Shown here: piece by piece, positions 32,601 to 44,513 of the stretch | How positions within the stretch are numbered: the first letter of the stretch is position 1 | How the letters are laid out: the number at the start of each line of letters is the position of its first letter | Source of the DNA: Lotus japonicus | Lineage: Eukaryota; Streptophyta; Magnoliopsida; Fabales; Fabaceae | Length of the DNA stretch: 64,000 nucleotides | Reading direction: 5' to 3' | Assembly: GCF_012489685.1 (NCBI RefSeq) | Contig: NC_080044.1 | Span: 50,964,964 to 51,028,963, forward strand | The notes under the pieces: model-generated | Database searches by the model: none | Told to the model about the DNA's origin: nothing | The model's input: the letters and a program-made list of their open reading frames with translations, nothing else | Made by a program: the position numbers and the translations under genes

Positions 32601-35060
32601 ACATATCAAATGAAGTTAAATCCTGAGAAGTGTTCTTTTGGGATCCAGGGAGGGAAGTTCTTGGGATTTATGTTAACGTCAAGAGGAATAGAAGTGAATC
32701 CTGATAAGGGGAGGGCGATCTTGGAAATGAAAAGCCCAACAAGTGTAAAGGAGGTTCAACGTTTAACAGGACGAATGGCCGCCTTATCACGTTTTTTGCC
32801 AATGGCGGGTGACAAAGCGGCCCCATTCTTCACTTGTCTAAAAAAGAATTCAAAGTTTCAGTGGACAGAGGAAAGTGAACAAGCTTTTACCAAGTTAAAA
32901 GAAACATTAGCAACGCTACCAGTACTGTCCAAGCCAACACCAGGCGTTCCCTTAATACTCTATTTAGCAGTCACTGACAAGGCGGTGAGTACGGTGTTGC
33001 TTCAGGAAGAAGGAAATAAACAGAAGGTTATATATTTCGTGAGCCATACTTTGCAGGGGGCGGAATTGCGGTACCAAAAAATTGAAAAGGCAGCTTTGGC
33101 AATTCTGAAAACAGCAAGGCGCCTCAGGCCTTATTTCCAAAGTTTCCAAGTCAAGGTTAAAACTGATGTTCCCTTAAGGCAGTTACTCCAGAAACCTGAT
33201 TTATCAGGGCGATTGGTCAGCTGGTCAGTTGAGTTATCAGAATATGATATACAATATGAGCCGAGGGGTCAAGTTACAATCCAAAGTTTGATCGACTTCG
33301 TGGCGGAATTAACACCCACGGAAGGCGAGAAGACTCAAGGAGAATGAGTCCTATCTGTGGATGGATCCTCCAATAACACTGGAAGTGAGGCTGGGATAAC
33401 TATTGAAAGTCCAGATAAAATGATCATCGAACAATCTTTAAAATTCGAGTTCAAGGCGAGCAACAATCAATCCGAATATGAGGCTTTGATTGCCGGCTTA
33501 AGGCTAGCCATTGAATTAGGTGTCCAGAAGTTATTCATCAAAGGAGATTCGCAGTTGGTGGTTAAACAGGTGAAGGGCGAGTATCAGGTGAAGGATCCGC
33601 AACTTTCTAAATACTTGGAAGTGGTGCGCAGATTAATGATGGAGATCAAAGATATTAGAGTAGAACATGTCCTGAGGGGTCAAAATGAAAGGGCTGATGT
33701 GTTAGCAAAATTGGCAAGCACGGGGCGATTGGGCAATTATCAAACAGTCATTCAAGAAACCCTGCCTCGCCCAAGCATTGATTTGGTAGAAATAAAGTTA
33801 AAAGCAGTAAAGTCAGTGATTGAGGGCGAGCCTTCCTGGATGGAGTCAATCAAGATCTTCCTAGAGAACCCTCCAAAGGATGATGATCTGAACACAAGAG
33901 CAAAACGCAGGGAGGCCAGTTTTTACACATTGGTGGATGGTGAGTTGTATCGGCGGGGAATTATGTCTCCTATGCTCAAATGTGTTGATACTAAGGATGC
34001 CCCGGGAATAATGGTGGAAGTCCACGAAGGAGTGTGCTCCAGTCACATCGGTGGGCGTTCCTTGGCAGTAAAGGTTTTAAGAGCAGGATTTTATTGGCCT
34101 ACAATGAAGAAGGACTGTCTGGAATATGTTAAGAAATGTGAAAAATGTCAAGTCTTTTCTGACCTACACAAGGCTCCGCCGGAGGAATTAACAACCATGA
34201 TGGCGCCTTGGCCATTCGCTCTGTGGGGGACGAACATTTTAGGACCTTTCCCAGTAGCAAAGGCACAAATGAAGTATATCATCGTGGCGGTTGATTACTT
34301 CACTAAATGGATAGAAGCTGAAGCAGTGGCGACTATAACGGCCGCCAAGGTCAGGAATTTTCTGTGGCGAAGGATTGTTTGCAGGTTTGGGGTTCCCATG
34401 GCGTTGGTAATGGACAATGGAACCCAATTTACAAGTAATGTTACCCGGGAACTTTGCATAGAAATGGGAATTGAAATGCGATTTGCCTCGGTAGAACATC
34501 CACAAACCAATGGACAGGCTGAGTCAGCTAACAAGGTTATTTTGAAAGGCTTAAAGAAGAAGCTGGATGAAGCGAAAGGACTTTGGGCGGAAGAGTTATC
34601 AGGCGTCCTATGGGCATACAACACCACTGAACAATCAAGCACGAAGGAAACCCCATATCGCTTAACTTATGGAACTGATGCCATGCTCCCTGTGGAGATT
34701 GCCAACCAAAGCTGGCAAGTGGCTCGGTTTGATGAGAATGACAATGGGGAAAATCTGATAGCGAATCTAGTTTTGCTGCCTGAGGAACAACGGGAGGCGC
34801 ACATAAGGAATGAGGCGGGAAAAGTGAAGGTTGCAAGAAAGTTTTTAACAAAAGTGGTGCCAAGGAAGATGAGGGTAGGAGACTTAGTGCTCCGAAAAAA
34901 TACCATACCTGACAAACACAACAAACTGTCGCCCAACTGGGGCGGGCCCTACAGGATTATAGGCGACGTGGACGGAGGAGCGTATAAATTGGAACAACTT
35001 AACGGTCAAAAGGTTCCACGAACATGGAACGCCTCCCATCTGAAGCAGTATTTTAGTTAA
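29610..35060 (+). pseudogene. Tat Gag-Pol polyprotein with two nonsense codons and a lost integrase aspartate
   Basis: One frame of 1817 codons is broken only by TGA at 32214-32216 (codon 869) and 33345-33347 (codon 1246). Order: basic N-terminus, gag domain (about 170-340), knuckle-like CX2HX4HX4C near 455, protease DQGSS near 592, RT with YVDDMIVKS near 970, a first RNase H-like segment lacking the usual acidic residues, a second RNase H starting VDGSSN near 1250, integrase with HHCC finger and core, ending at 35060. Both TGA codons sit where related elements have tryptophan (before RMCTDY and before VLSVDGSSN). The first DDE aspartate in the ILGPFP motif is asparagine (AAC at 34233-34235). 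The element is therefore dead in cis unless rescued. Family statements are from general knowledge. Confidence 0.9.
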
Positions 35061-35565
35061 AAGAAACAACAAAGGTGAATGAAGCCGCACTCTTTTTCCC
35101 TTTCTTTGGAGAGGTTTTTAATGAGGCGGCATATGTAAGAATGAAGGGACAATTGTTCCCATATATGAAAAAGTAATGAAAAGATCATTTCAACAGAATT
35201 GCTTATCTTTTGATTTATATTACGAGTTTTATGCAGCGCAAATCGTATCAAGGTATACAATACCGCGAGTAAACCTTTCGGAATAAGAAAGTATCGCCAT
35301 CAAATGTTAAAAGCCTTGGCAATTCTAGTGGCCACTAGGAACCAAGCCTTGTTGAAAAATCGGCTAAGGTATATAAAGCCAAATAAAAAGAAAATTTAGT
35401 AAACAACAGCTTAAAGGTAACAACGATTGAACTTAAACAAATTATATTGAAAAGGAGAAAGGGGCGAAGCCCATACATGACTTGAAACAACAAAGAACAA
35501 AAAGAGCAAAAAGGGCAAGGCCCAAAGATAAAATTTTGACTTAACAAAATAAAAACAATCTAAAT
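35061..35565. other. Tat element spacer between integrase and antisense gene
   Basis: Non-coding on both strands as far as I can see. It would contain the 3' ends of both convergent transcripts. Confidence 0.5.
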
Positions 35566-37718
35566 TCAAGCCAGGTTCTCATTGTTGGCGTTGTTGGCCT
35601 GGCTGGCAATAGCTTGAGGGTCTTCCTTCCCTTGATCCTCATTCTTGTTCTGGTCATTCCTATCCTCGCCATTCCCTTCCTCGGGCTCACTATCCGAATC
35701 AAACTGAGGAAGAAGGTCGAGGCCGATGTCATCATCGCCAACTACTTGACCATCCTTGATCTCCTTCAGATATCCTATGCGGGAAAGATCAAAGCCCGGT
35801 TCAACCACACTTATTTGCTCTTTGGCCGCCAGAAAGCCTTGAGCAAATTGGAGGGAGGCACGCCCTAAAATGGAAGCATTCAGGCGTTCATACTTCTTCT
35901 CCAGTTTTTGACACTTGGCCAGAACAACAATGTGTTTGTCGTTGATGGCTTCTTTCAGAGACTTGGTCTTCTGAAGGAGCAGGTTAGAAGCCGCCAAGTC
36001 ATCAGTTAACTTAGCGCACTTCTCCTCAGCAGATTTCAGATTTTTGTTGGCGGTCTCAGCATCGACCTTGGCTCGCTCATACGACGTCTTATAATCGGCC
36101 GCCTTCTTCTCAAAACGATTCTTGACCGATATCGATTCCTTCACACACTGAGCCATTCCCGCCACAGTGCTGGCGGCAGAGAGTGCATGAAAGATTGCCA
36201 GGGAAGCAATGTTGGGGGGGCCTTGACCGGAAATATCCTTGTGAATCCGGTTGTCAAACGTGCGGGTCATGAAGTCCAACCCGTTGAAGTGAGGATCAGA
36301 TAAGCTCAGCAAAGGGGGAGGAGCCTCGCCACCAATGGCTGAGCTAGGGTCAGCTTGGCTAAATGGAGTTGGCGGGCGGTTGATCAGCATGCTTGAGTCT
36401 TGGTGGGGTGGCGGGATATTGTCATTTCCCTTCTTTTTCTCCGCAGGATGACTTTTGGAAGCCAAACCGGCTGGATTGAGAGTGGACTGGTGAAGAGGTT
36501 TGCCACCAACAGCGCCTGAAGTTCTTTGGCACTTAGGGTCCCTGACGTTATCAGAGCCCGAAGCACCCTCATTCTTCTTCTTTTGCTCAGTTTCGGCGGC
36601 CCTTTTCTTCGCCGCCGCAGCAGACTGAGCGAGGTATTCCTTCATCTTCAATGGGTTAGCGTCGACCTTGCTTTTTCCCTTCGTAGCTGCATGGAAAGCA
36701 TCAATTAGACAAGATACATGAACAAAAAGAAAAACAAGTTATGTGCAAAGATTATAAACTTACTAAAAAATTGATCTAAAGTGCCGGATTTCGACGCCTC
36801 AATCAAGTCATGACCAGAGATTACTGGAAGTGTGCGAAGATAATCGGCGATGCCTTGCTCAGAATCATCCAAGGCGTCATATGAAACGGATATTTTTCGG
36901 CGAGGGTTTTTTGTCCATTAAAAGGGGAAGAGAGGATTATTGTCGGAATCCCGGAACAAGTTCTTTATTTCGGGCGACTCCATAACTTTGAAGTATTTTT
37001 TCTGCCATACTTTGTAGTGGCTTTTAAGGGCGGTGAATCGGCTCATGTTCTTGCGGGCTAAAAGGGGAACCCACTTAACGGATGTAGGTTTTGTGGTGAC
37101 TGACTTATAGAAAAGGAAAAACAAGGGGTAGGTGGGAGTGAAACTCAAATGTTCGCAAAGAATTTCAAAGCAGCGGATAAAACCCCAGGCGTTGGGTTGA
37201 AGTTGACAAGGCGCCACGTTCAGAAAGGAAAGAACGTGTCATATAAAAGGCGAGAACGGGAGTTTGATATTCAAGTCTAAGAAAAAATAACCATAAACAA
37301 AAAAGAAATTGGGCGATTCATCGGACGACTCTTTGCGTAAAAGAACACAATCATTCTCGCCACATGGAAGAACATTCAACTGAAGGTCTTCGTTATTAGA
37401 GGTGGCGGGATTTATCTTGGTAAACCCCTGGGCAGATATTCGAAGCGAGTTGATGTTCCCTATGCTGCCCCAGATGGACCCCCAAAGACATTTATCTTCA
37501 ACCAAATGCGCGTTTGAACGCCATTCGGGTGAGGACAAATCTCCATTGGAAGAAAGAATGGAATCTACCGAGCCGGCGGGTCCGGAATCCTCGTGAGTGG
37601 AAGGCGAGGAGTGAATTTCAATAACAGTGGGGGCAACAACTTCCTACTCCGTAGAGGGTGAAGAAAGTTCTAGGGAAGAAATACTGGTGTCTTGCAACGA
37701 CATACGGGGCAGTTTCAT
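35566..37718 (-). pseudogene. Antisense extra gene of the Tat element (Transposase_28-like, spliced)
   Basis: Exon 1 37718-36764 and exon 2 36686-35566 flank a 77-bp GTAAGT...GCAG intron (36763-36687) that preserves phase, giving about 691 codons. Exon 1 contains NVAPCQLQPNAWGFIRCFEI, which resembles the Pfam 'putative gypsy type transposon' domain. Exon 2 encodes a lysine-rich start, a proline-rich linker, a long coiled-coil region (about VKNRFEKKAADYK onward) and an acidic tail. Three stops interrupt exon 1: TAG at 37646-37644, TGA at 37241-37239 and TAA at 36920-36918. Exon 2 is fully open. Antisense extra ORFs at this place are known in Tat-lineage elements; their function is not established. 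Confidence 0.75.
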
Positions 37719-38382
37719 AAAAAGAAAAAAGAAGAGGAACAGACTCAAGAAGAAAAAAGAAGATGAACAGATTCAAGAAGAAAAAAAGAAGAAAACGAAG
37801 AGTTTCAAGAAAGAGAAAGAACTAACCGGAGGAAGAACTGCAGGATTGAGTAAGGAGGACGTCGGCTATGGGGGAGCACCGCGCAATGACGACGGCCGGA
37901 GTGATGGAGGTTCGCCGGAGTTTGAAGAGAAAAAAGTAAGAATTGCAGAGAAAGTTTTCAGGAAAAGAGTTTCAGAAAAGTGAAAAGTGAAAAGTGAAAA
38001 GTAAAAAGGGGATTTTATAGAGGGAAAAGGAGGAGAGAGAATGAGTGGGGGAAGATCGTGAAGAGACGTGGGATTCAAAATTTGAAAAGGCATGAACTGA
38101 AAAGATGTAACTCCTCGAGACGCACAACCGCATTCATGGCAAATGATGACGAAATCCCGGAAAACAAGGATTACGTGCGTCAGTTGAAAAGACGTGATTG
38201 ACGGTTATGACAATGGCGATATATCTACGAAAACGGCAATGAAGATGGCGAAACATAAAAGTGGCGTCATATCAACGAACAACGAAATGGCGATGAATGA
38301 GTAAACAATAAAGGCGGGCTACGAAGTAGCATATTAAAGACATTCGACTCAAGTTACCCGAGTCTCATGTCTTGGGGGCATG
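37719..38382. other. Tat element region upstream of antisense gene
   Basis: Purine-rich on the plus strand (GAAGAAAAAAGAAG-like runs at 37730-37830) and likely to hold the antisense promoter/leader. It ends in the polypurine tract TGGGGGCATG. Confidence 0.5.
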
Positions 38383-38754
38383 TGGACTGGGCGGGACATA
38401 AAGGATGATTATGCCCGCCCAAAATGAACAATAACTGACCGAAGACAGCCATGGCGGGAATAATGACACGAGCTTCTTTGCCCTTCCTTAGGTGGACCCA
38501 CGAGCCAGCTGGAAGATTCCTTTGGATTTGTCTTATTTGTACAGGGATTTGGGCCCTGATTGTCAGGCCCAAATATAGGAAAAGTCCATGTCATGACTTC
38601 ACCCTCTATAAAAGGGAAGGTCATCAGCCTGTACGAAACAACTTTTTCAGCATTAATGAGAATATTCATTTTATGATATTTTTGCCATTTTTAGTGCTCT
38701 GCTAGGGTTTACTTTCTTTCATTCTCTTACGTAAGCTTGCCCTAGTACAGAACA
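38383..38754 (+). repeat. Tat element 3' LTR
   Basis: 372 bp, matching 29172-29546 with about ten substitutions and a small indel. Confidence 0.9.
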
Positions 38755-38759
38755 AAAAC

Positions 38760-41700
38760 ATTATATTATTATCCAATAAATTTTTTGTTCACGTTGGGTG
38801 AACGATGACAGTGGTAAAGACAAAACTTTACAAGAAGTTAGAGCTTTTAAAACACTAGCCACCGCCTAGTATTGAGTCGAGTGAAAAAAATCTCCCTCGC
38901 TACAAAGTGATCTTTTACTTTTATAGTAGGAAAAGTGTAAACCTTAAATCATAATTTCTAATCGAACCCTTGGGCCTTATATAAATATGGTCGAAGGGTT
39001 CAAACACGTTGTAAACAATACACTAACGAATTCTATACATTGGTTGGCCTTATACATAGCCATATTATTCCTAAAGTGAGAGGATTGCTCGTCAAACTGA
39101 ATGAGAGGTCACCATAAAACATGGAGTCTTGTCTGATCTTAAGTGAGTCGTCCTAAAGTCCTTCAAATCAAGCGGACCGCTTGGAGAATGTGCATAGCCT
39201 ACCTCGAGATCAATTACTTGAACCCCCACTCGCCACAACTCATGAGGTCATTTGGGGGAGGGTAACTCGTCGCCAAGCTTGGAGTTCAATTAGGCGAGCT
39301 TTGTGATGGGAAAGTCCCTGACCAACCCAGTTTTGACATGGAAAGTGACCCATATTTTCATACATAAGTTCATAACATGCTACCCACATAAAAAATTGTG
39401 ATCGAAATCATGTTTTTTCATTAATTCTCGGATAATAATCTAATGTTTGAACTAAGCTTGTTCATTTTAAAAGTAGAAGGACTTAAATTAAGTAAATTGA
39501 AACTATAGGATCAAACTCAGTCATTTTTAAAATTATAGGGACCAATAGTGTAATTAAGCCTATAAATTTTGAAGTTAAATTTGTAACTGAGTTTAAGCTA
39601 TCACAGTTTCTTGGTACATTTTTAATTTATATTTTTCAGACCAACGTATTCACCGCTAACGGCAATGACTAATTTTTTAATTAGTCTGCACTAGTAAATG
39701 ACTGACAAATTTTTTTTTGCTTCATTCTCACAGGAGTAATGCCCAAAACTCCTGACTTCATAGTTGAGAAACTATGTAAGCAACCTTCACATCACACCCG
39801 GTGATTATTATTTTTTTTTATTTGAATTTAATCATTGCATTACATAAATGTTTATACAGCTTGAGCTTGTAATTCTAATTCTGATTCAGAATTACCTTTA
39901 TAAAAAAATCCAATTTACAGCGCTAGCTGTGTTCAAATCATATTCAAAATATTGACTTGCAATGCAAGGCACTATATGGCATACATGAGACATAACTTGC
40001 TTCATATACAGTATATCCCCATATGAAGAAGCAAATAGGATACTTAAACTTCATACAGTACTGTCCTACAATGTTAATTATGGGGCTGATTAAACTTTTT
40101 CAAACTTTCATTGCGTAGCCGACATATCCTGTTGAGATGATTAAATCAATGAAAAAACGTAGAGTTCCAAACCTTAAACATGCAATTATTACACGGATTA
40201 CCAACGTGTACTGATTATAGGAGCAAGTTAGGTAGAAGACGTAGAGTGATATGCAGCGGTGATGTATAAGCTAATTAAGGGGGTACTGGCATTGCTTGCA
40301 AGTTGGATATATACATTACTGTGTAGCCGACTAGCCGTTGCGAGTTCATTGTCAGACTCACTCGTGTCATTGTTCTAAACATCCTAACATCGCAGTTATG
40401 CTGTAAATTCCTCCCTTTAGAATTTTCTTTGCTACACTTGTCTAAATAACTTCTTGTTGGGTAAGAGAATACCGAATATGAGTATGAGACGCTGGCAATT
40501 TATAAGACTGGTGAGCTGGGACAATACTTAATTCTTACTGGAAGGGGCTCCTTCTTCTAGTATTCAACAATTATGTGGGTACTGAAGATTGATACTATCT
40601 GCAAGGAATTCCGGTGCTCAAATCAATAAAGCTGGAGAAAAATAAAGATTAGGATTGAATAAATAGTACATGTCATTTACATGTTTATATGCAAACATGT
40701 GGAGATATGATATTGTTATTCAATAGATATTTATAATATGATTAGAGAACACATGAACCAATTATCCCAAAGGTTTACTATTGAGTAAATGACACATGAA
40801 TGATTATATTTATAACAATTTTAGTAACGAATTCTTACACATATAATACATAGCCTCATCAATATTGGGACAAAACACTGAGCCTGTCATTTTGTTCTGT
40901 AACAGTTGTCATCCAGTCCGAGTATTCAAGGAATTTGGATGCTTGAAATGTCAAGGTCCGAGAAAGTTCTTTGTCTAAAGCAATGAGATGTTTGGCCACC
41001 CCTTATGGTATAGTACTCATGATCTGAGATGAGTTTAAGAGCTTCTAAGGCATGTGTTTGGGGTGATTATAGTCGACTCGATCGTTGTCGTAGGTTTGAC
41101 CTTGAATATTGACGTTTCGTCCAAGGCCCTTTAGAATAGGAAGGTGTGTGTCTTGTCATGGATTGATTTAATCAAAGAAGGTAGTTTGGGTGTGAATCAT
41201 GGTTGGTGATGATTGATTTGACGCGACTTTCCAAATGTGGCGTAAGGATGAGTCACAAGGTATGAAATATCGCCTTTGGCCTCACTTGAGAGGTGAAATG
41301 GCATCTTTACCCTTGGTTCGTGTTCTTTCTAAATTCTAGTTCAAGCATCATTTGTATTCTCCTACTCTTCACCATTTTTGTTGGGTATCTTATTTTGGAA
41401 GTCATCGTCAATTGCTTCTTTAGGACCCATGAGAAATCTCTCCTTGAAGACTTTTCATCTATCTTCGAGTCTAGTAATTCCATCGATCTTTCTATCATAT
41501 TCCTCTTGTTTTATGTGTGTTTGCATGTTCGGGCATAGCGAAAGTTGGGAACTTAGCATCTTTGCCTTGTAGGATAATTCAACAACGAGCTAGTGGCTGA
41601 AGGTGGTTGTCTCTTTTCCTGATGTCGCATGCGGTCTAGATAGTATAATATTTTAGCTCTTGGCCATTATAGAGACATGTGCCTAGTAAAGGAATTACCT

Positions 41701-41779
41701 TTTCTCTTTAGCGTGTCTTCTGGAGCCTAGGAGCTATTTCTGAATTTGTGTGGAGGTTGTTCTTTTCTCACAATAGCTT
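38760..41779. other. Intergenic region
   Basis: Three kilobases without a recognisable gene. ORFs up to 81 codons at 41293-41572 overlap in several frames and have no family resemblance. No clear repeat ends seen. Confidence 0.5.
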
Positions 41780-42741
41780 TTGTTTCCTTTTCTCCAATTT
41801 AGGTTTAGTTTCTCTATGGGACCTTATCGAATGAACGCGCTCTCATCAACCCTGTTGGCTGATGTAGATATGGTTGTTCACACCTTGATTAGACATAGTT
41901 TTGAATACATAGAGAGTGATGTGTCCCTTAAAACTCTCGAAAGTCCAATCATTTTTAAGGAGTTTCATGATCGCCTCACAGATTTTGAAAAGTATCTGCA
42001 ACGTGATGTTCCCTATTAAAACCACACTCTCTTTTTCCACTACCAATGCTACCCACATAGGTCCTTCGCAATTTCACAGAGAAGGCCAGGGTTTCTCCAC
42101 TGGCTACCCACTACTAGAAAACACTCAAATTGGGACGGACTTCTGCGACGGAAAACACTTCCGTCCCAAAATAATTAGTTTGTGACGGATTTAGCGACAC
42201 TTTCGTCCCAAAACACTTTTTCCATTACCAATGCTACCCACATAGGTCCTTCCCAATTTCACAGAGAAGGCCAGGGTTTCTCCACTGGTGCCCTTCTTTC
42301 CTTGGTTCCTTCTAAATGGTGATCTATGATCAATACTATGAAAAACCAAAGCACACTACCAAGATTTGCTACAAACTGCATGACTATCTCTCCAAACATA
42401 CTACCGCATCATCCACTCTTAATGTGTGTGCCCTACGCTCAGGTAATGCATCTGATTAGATAACAGATTCAGCCGCAACACAACACATCATGGTACTAGT
42501 CAATTAATTGTTGGAGATGGCTTTGTTTCTATCCATTACTCAAATTGGTAAAAATGATCTACTCACTCTCACCCATGATCTTCACCTTCAAAATGTCATA
42601 CATGTCCCTAACATTTGTCAAAATATGTTTTCAGTTTCCTCTTTATGTCAATCTCAATTTCTTTTGAATTTTCTCCAATTTTTTCTTGGTGAAGGATTTG
42701 AAGGCAAGCGCCGATCTTCTCAAAGGGCAGCATATAAATGA
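41780..42741 (+). pseudogene. Ty1/copia gag-protease remnant
   Basis: A frame at 41780-42019 contains LKTLESPIIFKEFHDRLTDF, matching the gag of plant copia elements. A later frame (42508-42741) contains ITQIGKNDLL and NVIHVPNICQNMFSVSSLC, the region just after the protease active site in the same families. The parts are out of frame and broken by a CACTA-end insertion and a 73-bp duplication. No LTRs are seen. Confidence 0.7.
42031..42288. repeat. 73-bp direct repeats flanking a CACTA end fragment
   Basis: 42031-42103 and 42216-42288 are near-identical 73-bp copies. Between them lies a CACTA left terminus (CACTACTAGAAAACACTC from 42109) with GGGACGG/CCGTCCC subterminal units and no matching right end. 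Confidence 0.75.
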
Positions 42742-42958
42742 CCTCTATCATGTGCCTCATCCATCGCCTACTTCGATAGCATTTGTTACTAGAACTACCA
42801 ATTAACCGCCACCCTCTTCTGGGTTTGAGCTTGCTGCTTCGAGCAAACACATTGTAAACCTCTTTTGTGAGAGTGTAGCACCTTGTTAGGGTTGTTTTTC
42901 TTTTTCTCTCACCTCTTCTATAAAAAAACTAAAATATAACTTCATTTACAAATTAATA

Positions 42959-43239
42959 TTCTCTCCGTCCTCATTTATAAGTCACTTTTTGAGTTTTTTT
43001 ATCCAAATTATAAGTCACTTTATAATATTAATGAAACATTTAATACTTTTTTTTCAAACGTACCCTCATATTTAATATGAAAGAGATTATGTGCTTTTGA
43101 AAAAATTAAATTTGGAGGGAGAAATTCATGGGTAATCTAGGAAAGTGGATAAAACTTTTCACAAATTTATTACTAACAACTACTTTTCATAATTCTAAAG
43201 AATTAGGTAAAAATAACTTATAAATGAGGACGGAGGGAG
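42959..43239. mobile_element. Stowaway-like MITE B
   Basis: Inverted ends TTCTCTCCGTCCTCATTTAT and the complement with CGGAGGGAG, flanked by TA (42957-42958, 43240-43241). About 281 bp. Confidence 0.8.
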
Positions 43240-43241
43240 TA

Positions 43242-44193
43242 TTTAGTATTTTATGTCCAACAAGGTTATTTCCTAACAATATTTTGATTTCTTCAATTGC
43301 CCTATAAGCAGTGGAGTTCCAAGAAATAATAGAGCAAGTAAGTGGTCACAAGTCACAACCTACAGAGAACACTGTATGGTCATCAAATTTTTTAGCATGA
43401 CATTTTCATAATGAGAATAACGATTAATGTTACTCATCAGAGAACTTTACATCATTACATTATTATTTCTGAAACTAAATAATTAATAAGCTAATTTAAT
43501 TAACTGCGTAATTAGTGAGTAAGGCAAACGTCACTATGAGAAAGACTACGCAACATACACTAACCACACGTAGTTAGTGCAATTGCAACCTCATTAAAGG
43601 TATTCATATTAATGTGCACGCTTGAGAAACTTTTTTCATCGTTTTTTTTCAACATATTTTGAAAGAGGAGAGGGCATTAGATTAGAGTTCAGACCAAAAC
43701 TCCAAAATTTCAACAACGTAATTTGTGGTCTGTTGACCAAGGCAACAATACAGAGCAGCATTAATGACGTAGAGAATTTTATATAGTTCAAACATGACTG
43801 CTCTTCTTATTTGATGATTTGGGAAGAAAATTCAATGGTAAGCTACAAAGTACTAAGAGATAAATGTCATAAGTACACATGGAATTTGGTGGTAAACGAG
43901 AACTACATTTGAAATGCTTTCAAAGTTCAATCATAAGTTAAATCCAATACGCTCAAAAAGGTGTCATTTGCTTATATTGCTGAACTCTAGCGGTGAAACC
44001 CCGATGCCAAATTTTGGTAAGCTTAATGGAGAAAATGGTGACATTACAAAGGCATGATTTTGATTTTTGAGTTGGACAGCTCACCAAGATATTCTATGGA
44101 TCGGAGGACGGAGGACAAACATGAGATGAGACATCTTCAAACTTGCTCATAGAAATGACTTTCTACGCAATGTTTGCAAGTCTTGTGTGGTAC
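43242..44193. other. Intergenic spacer
   Basis: No gene or clear repeat recognised. Confidence 0.5.
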
Positions 44194-44195
44194 TA

Positions 44196-44471
44196 CTCCC
44201 TCCCTTCCTAAATAACTGACATTATTTCTAGCTAAATTTTGTTCATAATTATCTGTCACTTTACAAAGTTCAAGAGAACATTAATTATACTTTATTAATT
44301 GTGTCCTTCATTTATTGGTGGTAGAAAAGTTGAAAAGTTAGAATTAATATGAGAGATAAATGGTATAATAGGAAGTTAGATTGTAATTTTAATAAAATAA
44401 GAATATTAATTACTATTTCTTAAAACTTGTGCAACAACATTAAAGTGTCAGTTATTTAGAAACGGAGGGAG
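44196..44471. mobile_element. Stowaway-like MITE C
   Basis: Starts CTCCCTCCCTTCCTAAATAA and ends TTAGAAACGGAGGGAG, flanked by TA (44194-44195, 44472-44473). About 276 bp. Confidence 0.8.
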
Positions 44472-44513
44472 TATATTATTATACTACTTTTATATATTCA
44501 TACTCTTTTTTTT

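Larger units (their letters stand above)
29172..38754 (+). mobile_element. Tat-lineage Ty3/gypsy retrotransposon, complete but mutated
   Basis: LTRs 29172-29546 and 38383-38754 start TGGACTGGGCGGG and end GTACAGAACA. The target duplication AAAAC is intact (29167-29171 and 38755-38759). The primer site TTGGCGCCGTCTGTGG follows the 5' LTR and TGGGGGCATG precedes the 3' LTR. Gag lacks a chromodomain partner, and pol has a second RNase H between RT and integrase, the hallmark of the Tat/Retand/Ogre lineage. An extra antisense gene lies between integrase and the 3' LTR. The LTRs differ at roughly ten positions plus a small indel, so it is older than the chromovirus at 5578. Confidence 0.92.

Noticed and set aside
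41293..41572. 81-codon hydrophobic ORF
   Set aside because: T-rich sequence gives chance hydrophobic frames; neighbouring frames are open too and there is no homolog I recognise.
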